From Nitrosomonas sp. (GTDB lineage: Bacteria; Pseudomonadota; Gammaproteobacteria; Burkholderiales; Nitrosomonadaceae): a DNA stretch of 59,736 nt. The DNA lies in assembly GCA_017879645.1 (NCBI GenBank), contig JAAEXZ010000006.1:1-59736 (forward strand). The letters run 5' to 3'. Below are positions 21,879 to 33,463 of this stretch, piece by piece. A model generated the notes under the pieces. The model saw only the letters and a program-made list of their open reading frames with translations, was not told the origin of the DNA and did no database searches. The position numbers and the translations under genes are program-made. The first letter of the stretch is position 1, and each line of letters starts with the position of its first letter.

Positions 21879-22763
21879 TCAATGAATTTCTGCAAGCAGT
21901 GTACCGAGTATATGCTCGGCCTGCTGGCGGTAACTGCTTCCAAAAAGATTCAAGTGATTCAGGATGTGATACAGATTATAGATCAACTTGCGCACATTAT
22001 AACCCGAATCCAGGGGATATTCATGTTGGTATGCAGAATAAAAATCACTGGAAAAACCACCGAAAAGCTCGGTCATGGCAATGTCCGTTTCACGGTCGCC
22101 ATAGTATACGGCTGGATCGAATAGAACGGGTTTACCACCATTATCAAAGGCATGATTCCCGCTCCAGAGATCACCGTGCAGCAGTGACGGCCGAGGCGTA
22201 GCTCCGGCAAGAAATGAATCCAGATTGACGAGCAGTTGTTCGCCCAGTTTTTGCAATTTGCCAAGATGACCGTTTTTTCCGGCCAGATCGAGCTGATATC
22301 CCAAGCGATATGTGCGCCAGAAGTCTGTCCAGTTGGTTGTATACGTGTTGATTTGTGGTGTCTGGCCGATGGTATTGTGCCGGTTCCAGCCGAATTGTGG
22401 CGCTGTTACGCGATGCATGGCGGCTAGTTGAACGCCCAGTTTGGATGAGCTGGCCGGGCGACCTGAACGCAGATGCAAATATTCGAGCACCAGCCATGCT
22501 GACTTCTTATCGTGCCCATAACAGATGGGCAGTGGCACCCGGATCGTTTGGGTACGATGGATTTCCATCAATCCATCAGCTTCGGCTTCAAACATGGCGA
22601 TGCCATCGGGTACGTTCAGTTTAACAAAATACCGCTGCTGGCCATCGGTGATCCATACGGTTTCATTGATGCAGCCGCCACCAACTGCATGGGCTTCCCG
22701 GATGATGAAAGGGTTGCCGGTTGTCGCACTGATTTGGTCACCGATAGCTGGCCAGGAATTCAT
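21879..22763 (-). CDS. Fructosamine/ketosamine-3-kinase family protein
   Basis: This is a 294-residue protein kinase-like fold enzyme. It has GGGCINETVWI near the N-terminus, the ATP-lysine region YFVKLN, the catalytic loop LLHGDLWSGNH and the metal motif FDPAVYYGDRETDIAM, all characteristic of the FN3K family that phosphorylates sugar adducts on proteins (protein deglycation). The exact substrate is unknown for bacterial members. It follows argH by 28 bases and precedes pyrG, probably in one transcript. The ribosome site is weak. Confidence 0.9.
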   Translation of the reverse strand: MNSWPAIGDQISATTGNPFIIREAHAVGGGCINETVWITDGQQRYFVKLNVPDGIAMFEAEADGLMEIHRTQTIRVPLPICYGHDKKSAWLVLEYLHLRSGRPASSSKLGVQLAAMHRVTAPQFGWNRHNTIGQTPQINTYTTNWTDFWRTYRLGYQLDLAGKNGHLGKLQKLGEQLLVNLDSFLAGATPRPSLLHGDLWSGNHAFDNGGKPVLFDPAVYYGDRETDIAMTELFGGFSSDFYSAYQHEYPLDSGYNVRKLIYNLYHILNHLNLFGSSYRQQAEHILGTLLAEIH

Positions 22764-22791
22764 CGAAAAGGAAATGATCGTGTGAAATGTG

Positions 22792-24180
22792 TCAGGGGTT
22801 GGCCAACCACATTCTGGCCCTCTGAATGGCTGCCTGAACCTGTTCCGGTGCAGTACCTCCTGTGTGATTGCGGCTCAGCATCGAACCTTCCAGTGTCAGG
22901 AAGTCAAAGATATCGGAAGCGACCTCAGCGGAGAATTGTTGCAGGTCATACAAGTCCAGTTCACTGAGCTCGCATTGCTTGTGTTCAGCATGCTGTACGG
23001 TCTTCGCCACGATCTCGTGCGCATCGCGAAAAGGAATGCCTTTTTTGACCAAATAATCGGCCAGATCGGTTGCCGTGGCATGTCCGTGCAAAGCCGAGCG
23101 CCGCATGTTCTGTGCATTGACCTGAATGCCGGACAGCATGTCTGTGTATATGCGCAAGGTGTCAATAACGGTATCCACGGTATCAAAAAGTGGTTCCTTG
23201 TCTTCCTGGTTATCCTTGTTATACGCCAGAGGTTGTGCTTTCATCAGCGTCAGCAGTGCGATCAGATGACCATTGACACGCCCGGTTTTGCCACGTACCA
23301 GCTCGGGCACATCGGGATTTTTTTTCTGTGGCATGATGGATGAGCCGGTACAGAACCGATCAGCCAGTTGTATGAAACCAAAAGCAGGTGTCATCCACAA
23401 AATGAGTTCTTCCGACAAACGTGACAAATGCGTCATGATCAGTGCCGCACAGGCGTTGAACTCGATGGCAAAGTCACGATCGGAAACCGCATCCAGGGAG
23501 TTTTCGCATACCCCATCAAAGCCCAGCAGACGTGCAACGTATTCGCGGTCGATCGGATAGCTGGTTCCCGCCAGGGCGGCTGCACCCAGTGGCAATTGAT
23601 TGGTACGCATCCTGCAATCCCGCAGGCGACCAATGTCGCGCTTCAGCATCTCAAAATAGGCCATCAGGTGATGTGCGAATGAAACTGGTTGCGCGACTTG
23701 TAAATGCGTAAAACCCGGCATGATGGTGTGAATATGTTGTTGTGCCAGATCGAGCAGAGCACCTTGCATGGTCTGGATCAAACCGATAATTTCATCGATG
23801 GCGGTACGCAGAAACAGCCGGATGTCGGTTGCGACCTGATCGTTGCGGGATCGTCCGGTGTGCAGTCGTTTGCCGGCATCACCAACCAGCGAGGTCAGTC
23901 GCTTTTCAATATTCAGATGCACATCCTCGAGATCAAGCGACCAGACAAATTCATTGTTTTGGATTTCTTCGCGAATTTGGCCCAGTCCTTGCTCGATTGC
24001 GGTCAGATCGTCGTGACTGATAATGCCCTGTGTTGCAAGCATGTTTGCATGAGCCAGCGATCCTTGTATATCGAACTGAGCAAGTCGCTGATCAAATTCC
24101 ACCGATGCAGTGTAACGTTTGACTAGTTCGGAAACCGGTTCGTTAAATCGTCCCGACCAGGTTTTATTGTTTTCGTTCAA
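22792..24180 (-). CDS. argH: Argininosuccinate lyase
   Basis: This 462-residue enzyme of the fumarase/aspartase superfamily catalyses the last step of arginine synthesis, releasing fumarate. It begins [11 protein letters not shown] and carries the superfamily signature [12 protein letters not shown], with [12 protein letters not shown] and the catalytic His region TAGFTHLQ-like ([12 protein letters not shown]). Length is normal. It is the first gene of a leftward group with the fructosamine-kinase-family gene. Confidence 0.97.
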   Translation of the reverse strand: MNENNKTWSGRFNEPVSELVKRYTASVEFDQRLAQFDIQGSLAHANMLATQGIISHDDLTAIEQGLGQIREEIQNNEFVWSLDLEDVHLNIEKRLTSLVGDAGKRLHTGRSRNDQVATDIRLFLRTAIDEIIGLIQTMQGALLDLAQQHIHTIMPGFTHLQVAQPVSFAHHLMAYFEMLKRDIGRLRDCRMRTNQLPLGAAALAGTSYPIDREYVARLLGFDGVCENSLDAVSDRDFAIEFNACAALIMTHLSRLSEELILWMTPAFGFIQLADRFCTGSSIMPQKKNPDVPELVRGKTGRVNGHLIALLTLMKAQPLAYNKDNQEDKEPLFDTVDTVIDTLRIYTDMLSGIQVNAQNMRRSALHGHATATDLADYLVKKGIPFRDAHEIVAKTVQHAEHKQCELSELDLYDLQQFSAEVASDIFDFLTLEGSMLSRNHTGGTAPEQVQAAIQRARMWLANP

Positions 24181-24552
24181 AAGGAAACTCTCCCTAATGG
24201 CAAGGATTGCGAATATCGATCCAGATCCGTTTCACTTCATTCAGAATATTTCGAGGACGGTGAAAAAACAGGTGGATCGGATTCAATGTTAAAAAAACAC
24301 TTATTATAAAACATAATGCAAGCGAGATAATTTTTGCTATCATCGCCTGTGCAGTCGATTGTGGTTATCGCTTCGCAGAGTTTTAAGCATTCCATGTTTG
24401 AAAACTGAACAGCACTGTCCGGCCATCTGGCCGGAAATCCAAGTAATCGGGCAACAGTCAAGACTACTCTTGCAGTACACAATACTTTTCCTAAGAGCGG
24501 GATTAGTAGATAATTCGCAATTTCCCCTATCACCCATAACAAGGAGCTATCC
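24181..24552. other. Divergent intergenic region without genes
   Basis: This 372-base AT-rich region separates argH from a rightward unknown gene. It contains a near-palindrome ATTAT-aaaac-ATAAT around 24303-24317 and several A/T runs, consistent with promoters on both strands. No RNA gene or conserved element was recognised. Confidence 0.4.
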
Positions 24553-25152
24553 ATGACGGATCAAAACAAGCAATCCCAGGCCAATACTTTGTTTACGATT
24601 TTAAGCGAGAAGTTCGAACCACTGGCCAAAATTCCCAATATGCAGTTACCGATCTGGTATGCCGGTGTTTTTATTGGGATCATCGTTGTCTTATTTGCTT
24701 GGAAGATGATAGCCGTAAGTAAAGTTGAATCCGACATGGCGAAAAAACTGGATGGCGAACGTGCATTAATCACGCAACAGGCCCGCGAATATGCCGACAA
24801 GCAATACATGCGCGAGGAAGAACGTTTCGGACAGGTGCTTTCCTGGGCTGTGCGCGGTGAGCTGATTCGTCACAACCTCGATCAGATCGATCAGTATATG
24901 AACGAGATCGTCAGAATGAAGGATACCGAACGGGTCGTACTGATTGGTGAAGAGGGTCAATTACTGCTTTCCACGGACAAACGCCTGGAAGAAACCAAGG
25001 GTACGGAAATATTCCCTAAAGAAATTCTGAATTTGCAGAAAATTACAGTCAAATCGGATGTGGATGGCCGGAAATTACTCGTCGTTCCAGTCATGGGGTT
25101 GAACAAGAAGATTGCTACCCTTGTCGTCAGCTACAAATTGTCCAAGCTGTAA
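24553..25152 (+). CDS. Membrane-anchored protein of unknown function
   Basis: I do not recognise this 199-residue protein. It has a cytoplasmic N-terminus of about 33 residues, one transmembrane helix (about 34-55, LPIWYAGVFIGIIVVLFAW), a charged, probably coiled-coil stretch (57-95) and a C-terminal alpha/beta region (100-199). The latter has the pattern ERVVLIGEEGQLLLSTDKRL and a closing VSYKL that resembles extracytoplasmic sensor folds (PAS/Cache-like), but no signalling domain follows. AAGGAG precedes the ATG. It is isolated between argH and murA and is followed by hairpins. Confidence 0.7.
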   Translation: MTDQNKQSQANTLFTILSEKFEPLAKIPNMQLPIWYAGVFIGIIVVLFAWKMIAVSKVESDMAKKLDGERALITQQAREYADKQYMREEERFGQVLSWAVRGELIRHNLDQIDQYMNEIVRMKDTERVVLIGEEGQLLLSTDKRLEETKGTEIFPKEILNLQKITVKSDVDGRKLLVVPVMGLNKKIATLVVSYKLSKL

Positions 25153-25166
25153 GAGTCGCACAGATC

Positions 25167-25189
25167 GATCGTCCGGCTTCCGGACGATC
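25167..25189 (+). terminator. Hairpin after the unknown membrane gene
   Basis: A perfect 10-bp stem (GATCGTCCGG / CCGGACGATC) with a CTT loop starts 15 bases after the stop codon and is followed by a weak T-rich stretch (ATTCTTATAAA). It is a likely intrinsic terminator, although the T tract is poor. Confidence 0.6.
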
Positions 25190-25198
25190 ATTCTTATA

Positions 25199-25226
25199 AA
25201 TGGCCTTCGAATAGTCGAAGGCCATT
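25199..25226. terminator. Hairpin between convergent unknown gene and murA
   Basis: A perfect 12-bp stem (AATGGCCTTCGA / TCGAAGGCCATT) with an ATAG loop abuts the murA stop codon. A short T run follows on the plus strand. It probably serves as the murA terminator and as a second terminator for the plus-strand gene. Confidence 0.7.
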
Positions 25227-25227
25227 T

Positions 25228-26508
<1,281 letters not shown>

Positions 26509-26632
26509 TTAAAATACTATCCTGTTGGTATGCGACAATGCACATCGCAGCAGTCAGTGATAGTGCATTTGAAGCTGATCGCGATTGCCAAATATAACAA
26601 AAATTTTCGAATTCATTACACCAGGAGTCAAA

Positions 26633-27022
26633 ATGACAAAACAGATCATCCACACTGCCGACGCACCTCAAGCTATTGGGACCTATTCCCAGGCCATTCG
26701 TGTCAAGGGTGGAGATACGGTTTATTTATCCGGTCAGATCGGATTAAATCCGGCTTCCATGCAAATGGCAGAGGGTATTGAAGGCCAGATCCAGCAGGTT
26801 TTTGCGAATCTGAAAGCCGTGGCGGTAGCCAGCGGCGGCAGCTTGAATGATGTGGTCAAGCTGAATATCTTTCTGACCGACTTGGATCATTTTGCCCTGG
26901 TCAACGATATCATGGCCACACACTTTTCACAGCCCTATCCGGCACGGGCCGCCATTGGTGTCAAAGCGCTGCCAAGGGGTGCATTGGTGGAAATGGATGC
27001 CGTGATGGTCGTTCAGGGATAA
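26633..27022 (+). CDS. ridA: RidA family enamine/imine deaminase
   Basis: This 129-residue protein of the YjgF/YER057c/UK114 family hydrolyses reactive 2-aminoacrylate-type enamines. It contains [23 protein letters not shown] and the catalytic Arg in [25 protein letters not shown]. The ATG at 26633 has AGGAG six bases upstream; the open frame upstream to 26585 is not conserved. recG starts 28 bases downstream, so the two may be co-transcribed. Confidence 0.95.
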   Translation: MTKQIIHTADAPQAIGTYSQAIRVKGGDTVYLSGQIGLNPASMQMAEGIEGQIQQVFANLKAVAVASGGSLNDVVKLNIFLTDLDHFALVNDIMATHFSQPYPARAAIGVKALPRGALVEMDAVMVVQG

Positions 27023-27050
27023 TTACCCAGTTCAGGTTTTTCACGCAGGT

Positions 27051-29087
27051 ATGAATGTCAGCCCGGTAATCCGGGAAAAATTGTTACGATTGGGTATCCA
27101 GACCGAACTGGACTTGCTGTTGCACTTGCCGATCCGGTACGAAGATGAAACGCATTTGTTTGCGATCACCGACGCCCTTTCCGGTCAAACTGTTCAGGTC
27201 GAAGGTATCATCACCCGCAATGAAGTCATCCTGCAGCCTCGCCGGCAGTGGGTGTGCCAGGTTGAGGACAGCAGCGGTGCTTTGAACATGCGCTTTGTGC
27301 ATTTTTATGCCAGTCAGATCAAGACCTTTGCTGTTGGGCAGCGTGTTCGATTACTGGGTGAGATTCGTCAGGGATATTGGGGGACCGAAATGGTACATCC
27401 GCAATGCCGCCTGGTCAGTCAGGGCGATGCACTGGCTGAAACCTTGACACCTGTCTATCCCACGACATCTGGCTTATCCCAGAAAGCCTTGCGTAAACTG
27501 ATTGCACAATTGCTACAGGATGCGCAGTATAGCTCTCAACTTAGTGAGACCTTGCCCAATGATTTGATTCACCAATATCAGTTGTTTCCTTTCAAACAAA
27601 GTATTCAGTACCTGCACCTTCCACCACCCGATGCACCGATGCAGGCGCTGCTAGAACGTACCCATCCAGCATGGCGACGCATCAAGTTCGACGAATTGCT
27701 GGCGCAGCAATTGTCGATGCGTTTGCATTACCGGCAACGCCGCAGTCGTGTTGCCCCGGTTCTGGCCGCACGACAAATGCTGACCGCGAAACTGCTTGAT
27801 CAACTGGGCTTTCAATTGACGGCGGCGCAGATCAGGGTCAATGCCGAGATCAGCCGCGATCTGGCGAATCCGCATCCGATGCAACGTCTGCTGCAGGGCG
27901 ATGTCGGTAGCGGCAAAACCATCGTGGCTGCACTGGCGGCCCTGCAAGCCATCGAGAATGGCTTTCAGGCGGCTATCATGGCACCGACTGAAATCCTTGC
28001 TGAACAGCATTTTGAAAAACTATCGACCTGGTTTGCAGCGCTATCGATACGGGTGGTCTGGCTGTCGGGAAGTCAAAAGAAAAAACAGCGGCAAGCGGTC
28101 CTAGATGAAATGGTGTTGGGTGCGGCGCAACTGGTGGTTGGTACACATGCCCTGTTTCAGGGGCAAGTGAGATTTCAGCAATTGGGGCTGGTGATCATCG
28201 ATGAGCAGCACCGTTTTGGCGTGCATCAGCGCCTGGCGTTGCGCATGAAAGGCGAATCGGAATGCGTGCCACACCAGTTGATGATGAGCGCCACGCCCAT
28301 TCCACGTACCTTGTCGATGAGTTATTTTGCCGATCTGGATGTCTCGGTGATCGACGCGCTACCGCCGGGCAGATCGCCGGTTGTAACCAAGCTGGTCGCC
28401 GATACCCGCAGGGACGAAGTGATTGTGCGTATTCAGCAAGCCTGTGAGCAAGGCAAACAGGTGTACTGGGTGTGTCCGCTGATCGAGGAATCGGAGACGC
28501 TGCAACTGCAAACCGCTGTAGAAACCCATCAAAATCTGCAAGCCGTATTCGGAGAGCTCTCGGTTGGTCTGGTGCATGGGCGCTTGTCTGCACAAGAGAA
28601 AGCCGATGTGATGACGGCGTTCAAACAGGGCCAGATCCAGTTGCTGGTGGCGACGACCGTCATCGAGGTGGGTGTCGATGTACCGAATGCTTCGTTGATG
28701 ATCATCGAAAATGCCGAGCGCATGGGGTTGTCGCAATTGCATCAATTGCGGGGTAGGGTGGGGCGTGGTTCTGAAGCCAGTGTATGTATTCTGCTGTTTC
28801 AGCAACCTTTGTCGAAGATTGCGCGCCAGCGTCTCAAAATCATTTTTGAGCACAGTGATGGTTTCGAAATTGCCCGGCAGGATTTGCACTTGCGCGGCCC
28901 CGGGGAATTTCTGGGCGCCCGGCAAAGCGGCGTGCCCATGCTGCGCTTTGCCGATATCGAGCAGGATGACGAGTTGCTTGCCGCGGCCCAGGCTGTCGCA
29001 GGAGAGATGCTCGATCATTATCCACAGTTGGCACAGCGTCATGTTGATCGCTGGCTGGGAAGCAAACTGGAATATTTACGGGTATGA
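27051..29087 (+). CDS. recG: ATP-dependent DNA helicase RecG
   Basis: This 678-residue branched-DNA helicase remodels stalled forks. An N-terminal wedge/OB domain (about 1-230) is followed by superfamily 2 helicase motifs: Walker A GDVGSGKTIVA, motif II DEQHRFG, motif III MSATPIPRT, and motif VI QLRGRVGRG. The C-terminal segment contains FEIARQDLHLRGPGEFLG. Length is within the family range. It is followed by a 132-base gap and ubiC. Confidence 0.97.
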   Translation: MNVSPVIREKLLRLGIQTELDLLLHLPIRYEDETHLFAITDALSGQTVQVEGIITRNEVILQPRRQWVCQVEDSSGALNMRFVHFYASQIKTFAVGQRVRLLGEIRQGYWGTEMVHPQCRLVSQGDALAETLTPVYPTTSGLSQKALRKLIAQLLQDAQYSSQLSETLPNDLIHQYQLFPFKQSIQYLHLPPPDAPMQALLERTHPAWRRIKFDELLAQQLSMRLHYRQRRSRVAPVLAARQMLTAKLLDQLGFQLTAAQIRVNAEISRDLANPHPMQRLLQGDVGSGKTIVAALAALQAIENGFQAAIMAPTEILAEQHFEKLSTWFAALSIRVVWLSGSQKKKQRQAVLDEMVLGAAQLVVGTHALFQGQVRFQQLGLVIIDEQHRFGVHQRLALRMKGESECVPHQLMMSATPIPRTLSMSYFADLDVSVIDALPPGRSPVVTKLVADTRRDEVIVRIQQACEQGKQVYWVCPLIEESETLQLQTAVETHQNLQAVFGELSVGLVHGRLSAQEKADVMTAFKQGQIQLLVATTVIEVGVDVPNASLMIIENAERMGLSQLHQLRGRVGRGSEASVCILLFQQPLSKIARQRLKIIFEHSDGFEIARQDLHLRGPGEFLGARQSGVPMLRFADIEQDDELLAAAQAVAGEMLDHYPQLAQRHVDRWLGSKLEYLRV

Positions 29088-29219
29088 GAATGGAACGGTG
29101 TATGGGTGCCGCCCGAATTGAAGACTACGGTATAATCCGGCAGATTCAATCGTAGAGTTATTCGGTATGAACAGGCAAATCTTCCGCGGTATCCAATTTA
29201 ATCTGATTATGATTTTACA

Positions 29220-29762
29220 ATGAACCAGGCGCACCCACTGGCTTGGCACTCTGCCTTGTCATCCGTTTCGTACCGACAGCGCGTGTGGTTGCAGGATCGC
29301 GGTTCATTGACCCGCAGAATACAGGACCGATGTGCGCATTTCCGGGTTCAACGGGTGTTTCAGTCGCTCAGTCGCGTCTACGAGGATGAATCCATGATGA
29401 TGGAGTTGCGCGCCAACGAGCTGGCACTGGTACGGGAAGTGTTCTTGTATTGCGGCGAGATACCCGTGGTATTTGCCCATTCCGTAGTGGCGCACAAAAA
29501 TCTGCGCGGCGCCTGGAGAGGATTGAGCGGTCTTGGAAACAAGTCGCTGGGAACAGTATTGTTCACCAACCCCAGAATCCAGCGCACGCCACTGGAATTC
29601 AAGAAAGTGGGAGACGGACATTGTCTGTTCGATCGTGCCTGCGCCCGTTTGTCGATGAAACCGAAGCACCTGTGGGCACGCCGATCTCTGTTCACGTTAC
29701 ATGGTCAGTCAATCCTTGTGACCGAAGTTTTTTTACCAGCTATTCTGGATTTACCACTATGA
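29220..29762 (+). CDS. ubiC: Chorismate pyruvate-lyase
   Basis: This 180-residue enzyme forms 4-hydroxybenzoate from chorismate, the first step of ubiquinone synthesis. Family features are VREVFLYCG, the AHSVV motif, NLRGAWRGLSGLGNKSLG and a C-terminal ARRSLFTLHGQ..LVTEVFLP. Its stop codon overlaps the ubiA start (ATGA). A TATAAT box lies at 29131-29136, but without a clear -35. The start at 29220 lacks a strong ribosome site. Confidence 0.9.
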   Translation: MNQAHPLAWHSALSSVSYRQRVWLQDRGSLTRRIQDRCAHFRVQRVFQSLSRVYEDESMMMELRANELALVREVFLYCGEIPVVFAHSVVAHKNLRGAWRGLSGLGNKSLGTVLFTNPRIQRTPLEFKKVGDGHCLFDRACARLSMKPKHLWARRSLFTLHGQSILVTEVFLPAILDLPL

Positions 29763-30628
29763 GTTTTACCCAAAGAATACATACTTACGCCCAATTGATG
29801 CGTCTCGATAAACCCATAGGCATTTTGCTGCTGCTGTGGCCGATGCTGTGGGGACTATGGTTTGCTGCTCGTGGGATACCGGATTGGTCTATTCTGGTCA
29901 TTTTTGTTCTGGGTACCATACTGATGCGATCGGCGGGTTGTGTGATCAACGATTATGCGGATCGCGAAATCGATCCCCGTGTCGAACGTACCCGGCAACG
30001 ACCCATGGCAACCGGACGTGTACACCCGAAAGAAGCACTGCTGCTTGCGGCAGGATTGAGCCTGCTGGCATTTATCCTGATCCTGCCACTGAATCAGTTG
30101 ACCATCATGCTGTCGGTGCCGGCGCTTTTTCTGGCTGCATCCTATCCCTTTACTAAACGGTTCTTTGCTATGCCGCAGGCGTATCTGGGCATTGCTTTCA
30201 GTTTTGGTATTCCCATGGCCTTTGCGGCACAAACCGACAGTCTGCCAAGCATTGTCTGGGTACTCATGCTGGCTAATCTGTTCTGGGTCGTGGCCTATGA
30301 TACGGCGTATGCAATGGTCGACAAACCGGATGATCTGAAGATCGGCATCAAGACTTCGGCGATCACGTTCGGTCGGTATGATGTGCTGGGCGTCATGGTC
30401 TGTCATGCCTGCTTCCTCATGCTGATGGCCGTCATCGGACAATGGCAACAGATGCATCTGGCTTATTACGCAGGTCTGATTGCAGCAACTGGGCTGATCG
30501 GCTATCAGTTTGCATTGATCCGCGATCATGAACGGGCGTTGTGTTTCAAGGCGTTCCTGCATAACAACTGGGTGGGGATGGTTGTATTTGCGGGTATTGC
30601 GCTGGATTTTCTCATTTTCCCTCAGTGA
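29759..30628 (+). CDS. ubiA: 4-hydroxybenzoate octaprenyltransferase
   Basis: This 289-residue inner membrane prenyltransferase attaches the polyprenyl tail to 4-hydroxybenzoate. It has eight to nine hydrophobic segments and the two Asp-rich motifs: NDYADREIDPRVERT (residues about 60-74) and DKPDDLKIGIKT. The true start is ATG 29759 overlapping the ubiC TGA, which signals coupled translation; a longer open frame from 29450 overlaps ubiC and is spurious. Confidence 0.96.
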   Translation: MSFTQRIHTYAQLMRLDKPIGILLLLWPMLWGLWFAARGIPDWSILVIFVLGTILMRSAGCVINDYADREIDPRVERTRQRPMATGRVHPKEALLLAAGLSLLAFILILPLNQLTIMLSVPALFLAASYPFTKRFFAMPQAYLGIAFSFGIPMAFAAQTDSLPSIVWVLMLANLFWVVAYDTAYAMVDKPDDLKIGIKTSAITFGRYDVLGVMVCHACFLMLMAVIGQWQQMHLAYYAGLIAATGLIGYQFALIRDHERALCFKAFLHNNWVGMVVFAGIALDFLIFPQ

Positions 30629-30636
30629 AGGTCTGA

Positions 30637-32103
30637 ATGATGCAATACAAGGATTTACGCGATTTCATTGCACAGCTCGAAGCGATGGGCGAACTCAAAC
30701 GCATCCGGATGGAAGTCGATCCGGTGCTGGAAATGACCGAAATCTGCGATCGTATTTTGAAACAACAAGGTCCGGCGGTTTTATTCGAGCATCCGAAGGG
30801 ACATGACATGCCGGTGCTGGGTAATCTGTTTGGAACGCCGCAGCGTGTTGCATTGGGAATGGGACAACAGTCTGTCGAAGCATTGCGTGAGGTCGGCCGG
30901 TTACTGGCTTATCTGAAAGAACCCGATCCCCCAAAGGGCCTCAAGGATGCGTGGGACAAGTTGCCCGTGCTGAAACAGGTTCTGAACATGGCGCCCAAGG
31001 AACTGAGCAGCGCACCCTGTCAGGAAATCGTTTGGGAAGGCAATGATGTCGATTTGAGCCGCATCCCAATCCAGACTTGCTGGCCGGGCGATGTAGCGCC
31101 TTTGATTACCTGGGGACTGACCGTCACGCGCGGACCGAACAAGACCCGGCAGAATCTGGGCATATACCGGCAACAGGTTATCGCACGCAACAAGGTCATC
31201 ATGCGCTGGCTAGCTCATCGCGGTGGAGCGCTGGACTTCCGGGAATTCGGCCTGCTGCATCCGGGAAAGTCCTACCCATTGGCTGTAGCCTTGGGTGCCG
31301 ATCCGGCAACGATCCTGGGAGCGGTTACCCCAGTACCGGATTCTTTGAGCGAATATCAGTTTGCAGGTCTGCTGCGTGGTGCCAAGACCGAAGTGGTGAA
31401 GTGTATCGGCAATGATCTGCAAGTTCCGGCAAGCGCGGAAATCGTGCTCGAAGGTGCCATTCATGCGGGAGAAACGGCACTGGAAGGTCCCTATGGCGAC
31501 CATACTGGCTACTACAATGAGCAGGAAGTTTTTCCAGTGTTTACCATCGATCGCATCACCATGCGACGCAATCCGATTTACCATTCCACTTATACTGGCA
31601 AGCCGCCGGATGAACCGGCGATACTGGGTGTGGCACTGAATGAAGTGTTCGTGCCTCTGCTGCAGAAGCAGTTTCCTGAAATCGTCGATTTCTATTTGCC
31701 TCCCGAGGGATGCTCCTATCGCATGGCGGTTGTCAGCATGAAAAAACAGTATGCTGGCCATAGCAAACGTGTCATGTTCGGAATCTGGAGTTTTCTCCGC
31801 CAGTTCATGTATACCAAGTTCATCATTGTCACCGATGACGATATCAACGTGCGTGACTGGAAGGAAGTCATCTGGGCCATTACCACCCGGGTCGATCCGG
31901 TGCGCGACACACTTCTGGTTGAGCATACGCCAATTGATTATCTCGATTTTGCCAGCCCGGTTTCCGGACTAGGTGGCAAGATGGGGCTGGATGCAACCAA
32001 CAAATTCCCGGGTGAAACCACTCGGGAGTGGGGCAAGCCGATCAGCATGGACGCAGCAATCCAGCAACGGGTGGATGCGATGTGGCAGGATCTGGGAATC
32101 TGA
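30637..32103 (+). CDS. ubiD: 4-hydroxy-3-polyprenylbenzoate decarboxylase UbiD
   Basis: This 488-residue prenyl-FMN-dependent decarboxylase of ubiquinone synthesis begins [20 protein letters not shown]. It contains [45 protein letters not shown] and [12 protein letters not shown], all characteristic of UbiD. It starts eight bases after ubiA, completing a ubiC-ubiA-ubiD operon. Its partner flavin prenyltransferase gene (ubiX) is not in the window. Confidence 0.97.
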   Translation: MMQYKDLRDFIAQLEAMGELKRIRMEVDPVLEMTEICDRILKQQGPAVLFEHPKGHDMPVLGNLFGTPQRVALGMGQQSVEALREVGRLLAYLKEPDPPKGLKDAWDKLPVLKQVLNMAPKELSSAPCQEIVWEGNDVDLSRIPIQTCWPGDVAPLITWGLTVTRGPNKTRQNLGIYRQQVIARNKVIMRWLAHRGGALDFREFGLLHPGKSYPLAVALGADPATILGAVTPVPDSLSEYQFAGLLRGAKTEVVKCIGNDLQVPASAEIVLEGAIHAGETALEGPYGDHTGYYNEQEVFPVFTIDRITMRRNPIYHSTYTGKPPDEPAILGVALNEVFVPLLQKQFPEIVDFYLPPEGCSYRMAVVSMKKQYAGHSKRVMFGIWSFLRQFMYTKFIIVTDDDINVRDWKEVIWAITTRVDPVRDTLLVEHTPIDYLDFASPVSGLGGKMGLDATNKFPGETTREWGKPISMDAAIQQRVDAMWQDLGI

Positions 32104-32122
32104 CTCGTTAGATCATTTGAAC

Positions 32123-32468
32123 ATGCGTGAAATCGGACTCACCATCAGCATGCTGATATTGAGCAATGTGTCCATGACTTTTACCTGGTATGCGCATTTG
32201 AAGGAGCTGGGCCATAAGCCCTGGATGATCGCTGCGCTGATCAGTTGGGGAATTGCTTGTTTCGAATACCTGCCGCAGGTGCCGGCGAACCGGATCGGCT
32301 ATACGGTTTTATCGGTTGCACAACTCAAGATTCTGCAGGAAGTCATTACCCTGACCCGTTTTTATTCCCTTTGCGCTGCTGTATCTGAAGGAACCGCTAA
32401 AACTGGATTATTTGTAGGCGGTTTTATGCATGGTGGCTGCGGTTTATTTTATTTTCCGGGCGCAGTAA
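32123..32468 (+). pseudogene. Decayed DUF486 (DMT-like) membrane protein gene
   Basis: The first 75 or so residues match the DUF486 family (LSNVSMTFTWYAHLK, SWGIACFEYLPQVPANRIG, AQLKILQEVITLT). The frame is then lost at the CCC run at 32355-32357. Reading the other frame from there restores VFIPFALLYLKEPLKLDYL, but a TAG at 32415-32417 stands where family members have Trp, before AVLCMVAAVYFIFRAQ and a TAA at 32466-32468. One extra base plus one nonsense change therefore break the gene. The first frame runs on without homology to 32494. A single sequencing error could not explain both changes. It lies between ubiD and convergent truB. Confidence 0.8.
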
Positions 32469-32494
32469 CAGGTGAGGTTGCCGTTTGCGAGTAA

Positions 32495-33460
32495 CTATTC
32501 TGTAAGCTGCTGGACCAACAGGCGTTTTGCCATGATGGTCTGCTGGTCGGTTATTTTTCCTAACCCAATGAATTGCTGCGGGTGACGATACAGGCGTATG
32601 AAACTTTCAGCTGGCAGGGCAGTAGTGGTGGTGTCAGGACACGGTATGATTTGACCCTGGCTAATCCGTGATGCCGCAGACTCATCGAGATGTACCGGGG
32701 GAAATTGCTCCAGAAGATGATCAACGGGCAATAGCAGGCTCTTGAGATCCTGTGCTGATAGTGTTTTCAGGTTTGCCAGAGATTGTGCCTGCGACAGATC
32801 GTAACGATCTACTTCAGTGCGTCGCAATTGTGTCAGGTAAGCGCCCCCCACACCGAGTGCTTTACCAATGTCCTCAGCCAATGTCCGGATATAGGTGCCT
32901 GTACTGCAGCGAATTTTCAATTGCAGTGTGTCGGTCTGAAATGCTTGAATCTGCAAGTCATAGATGGTGACAGTGCGGGTAGGGCGATCAATCGTCTTGC
33001 CTTGACGCGCATAGACATACAGAGGTTTACCTTGATATTTCAGGGCACTGTGCATCGGTGGTGTTTGTGTGATCGCACCCAGGAATTGTTTGAGTATGTG
33101 TTCACAATATTGCCAATCCGGTTGCACATTGCCCGTATCCAGTCGGGTAATTTCTCCTTCACTATCTCCAGTTGTGCTGGTATAGCCCAGCTTCAGCGTG
33201 GCTTCATAGCTTTTGTTGGCACCCAGCATCACCGATGAAAACTTGGTGGCTTCTCCCAAACACAAGGGCAGCAATCCACTGGCCATCGGATCAAGTGTAC
33301 CGGTATGACCGCATCGGGTGGCTGTGAAAAGATGTTTGGTGATTTGCACGGCTTTGTTGGATGAAATGCCTTGTGGCTTGTCCAGCAATAAAATACCGCT
33401 GATGTTTTGTTTCTTGGACCTGGACTGGATTAGAGAATGTGAAGTAGAGCTGCCATGCAT
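32495..33460 (-). CDS. truB: tRNA pseudouridine(55) synthase
   Basis: This 321-residue enzyme makes pseudouridine 55 in the T loop of tRNAs. The catalytic aspartate is in GHTGTLDPMASG, preceded by ISGILLLDKPQGISSN, with the C-terminal PUA-like region. About 18 polar residues precede the conserved start. It is the last gene of the rimP-nusA-infB-rbfA-truB operon; the ATG follows the rbfA stop by three bases. Confidence 0.97.
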   Translation of the reverse strand: MHGSSTSHSLIQSRSKKQNISGILLLDKPQGISSNKAVQITKHLFTATRCGHTGTLDPMASGLLPLCLGEATKFSSVMLGANKSYEATLKLGYTSTTGDSEGEITRLDTGNVQPDWQYCEHILKQFLGAITQTPPMHSALKYQGKPLYVYARQGKTIDRPTRTVTIYDLQIQAFQTDTLQLKIRCSTGTYIRTLAEDIGKALGVGGAYLTQLRRTEVDRYDLSQAQSLANLKTLSAQDLKSLLLPVDHLLEQFPPVHLDESAASRISQGQIIPCPDTTTTALPAESFIRLYRHPQQFIGLGKITDQQTIMAKRLLVQQLTE

Positions 33461-33463
33461 GAC

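Noticed and set aside
29131-29136. TATAAT before ubiC as a promoter
   Set aside because: No acceptable -35 element lies 16-18 bases upstream, so I mention it only in the ubiC entry.
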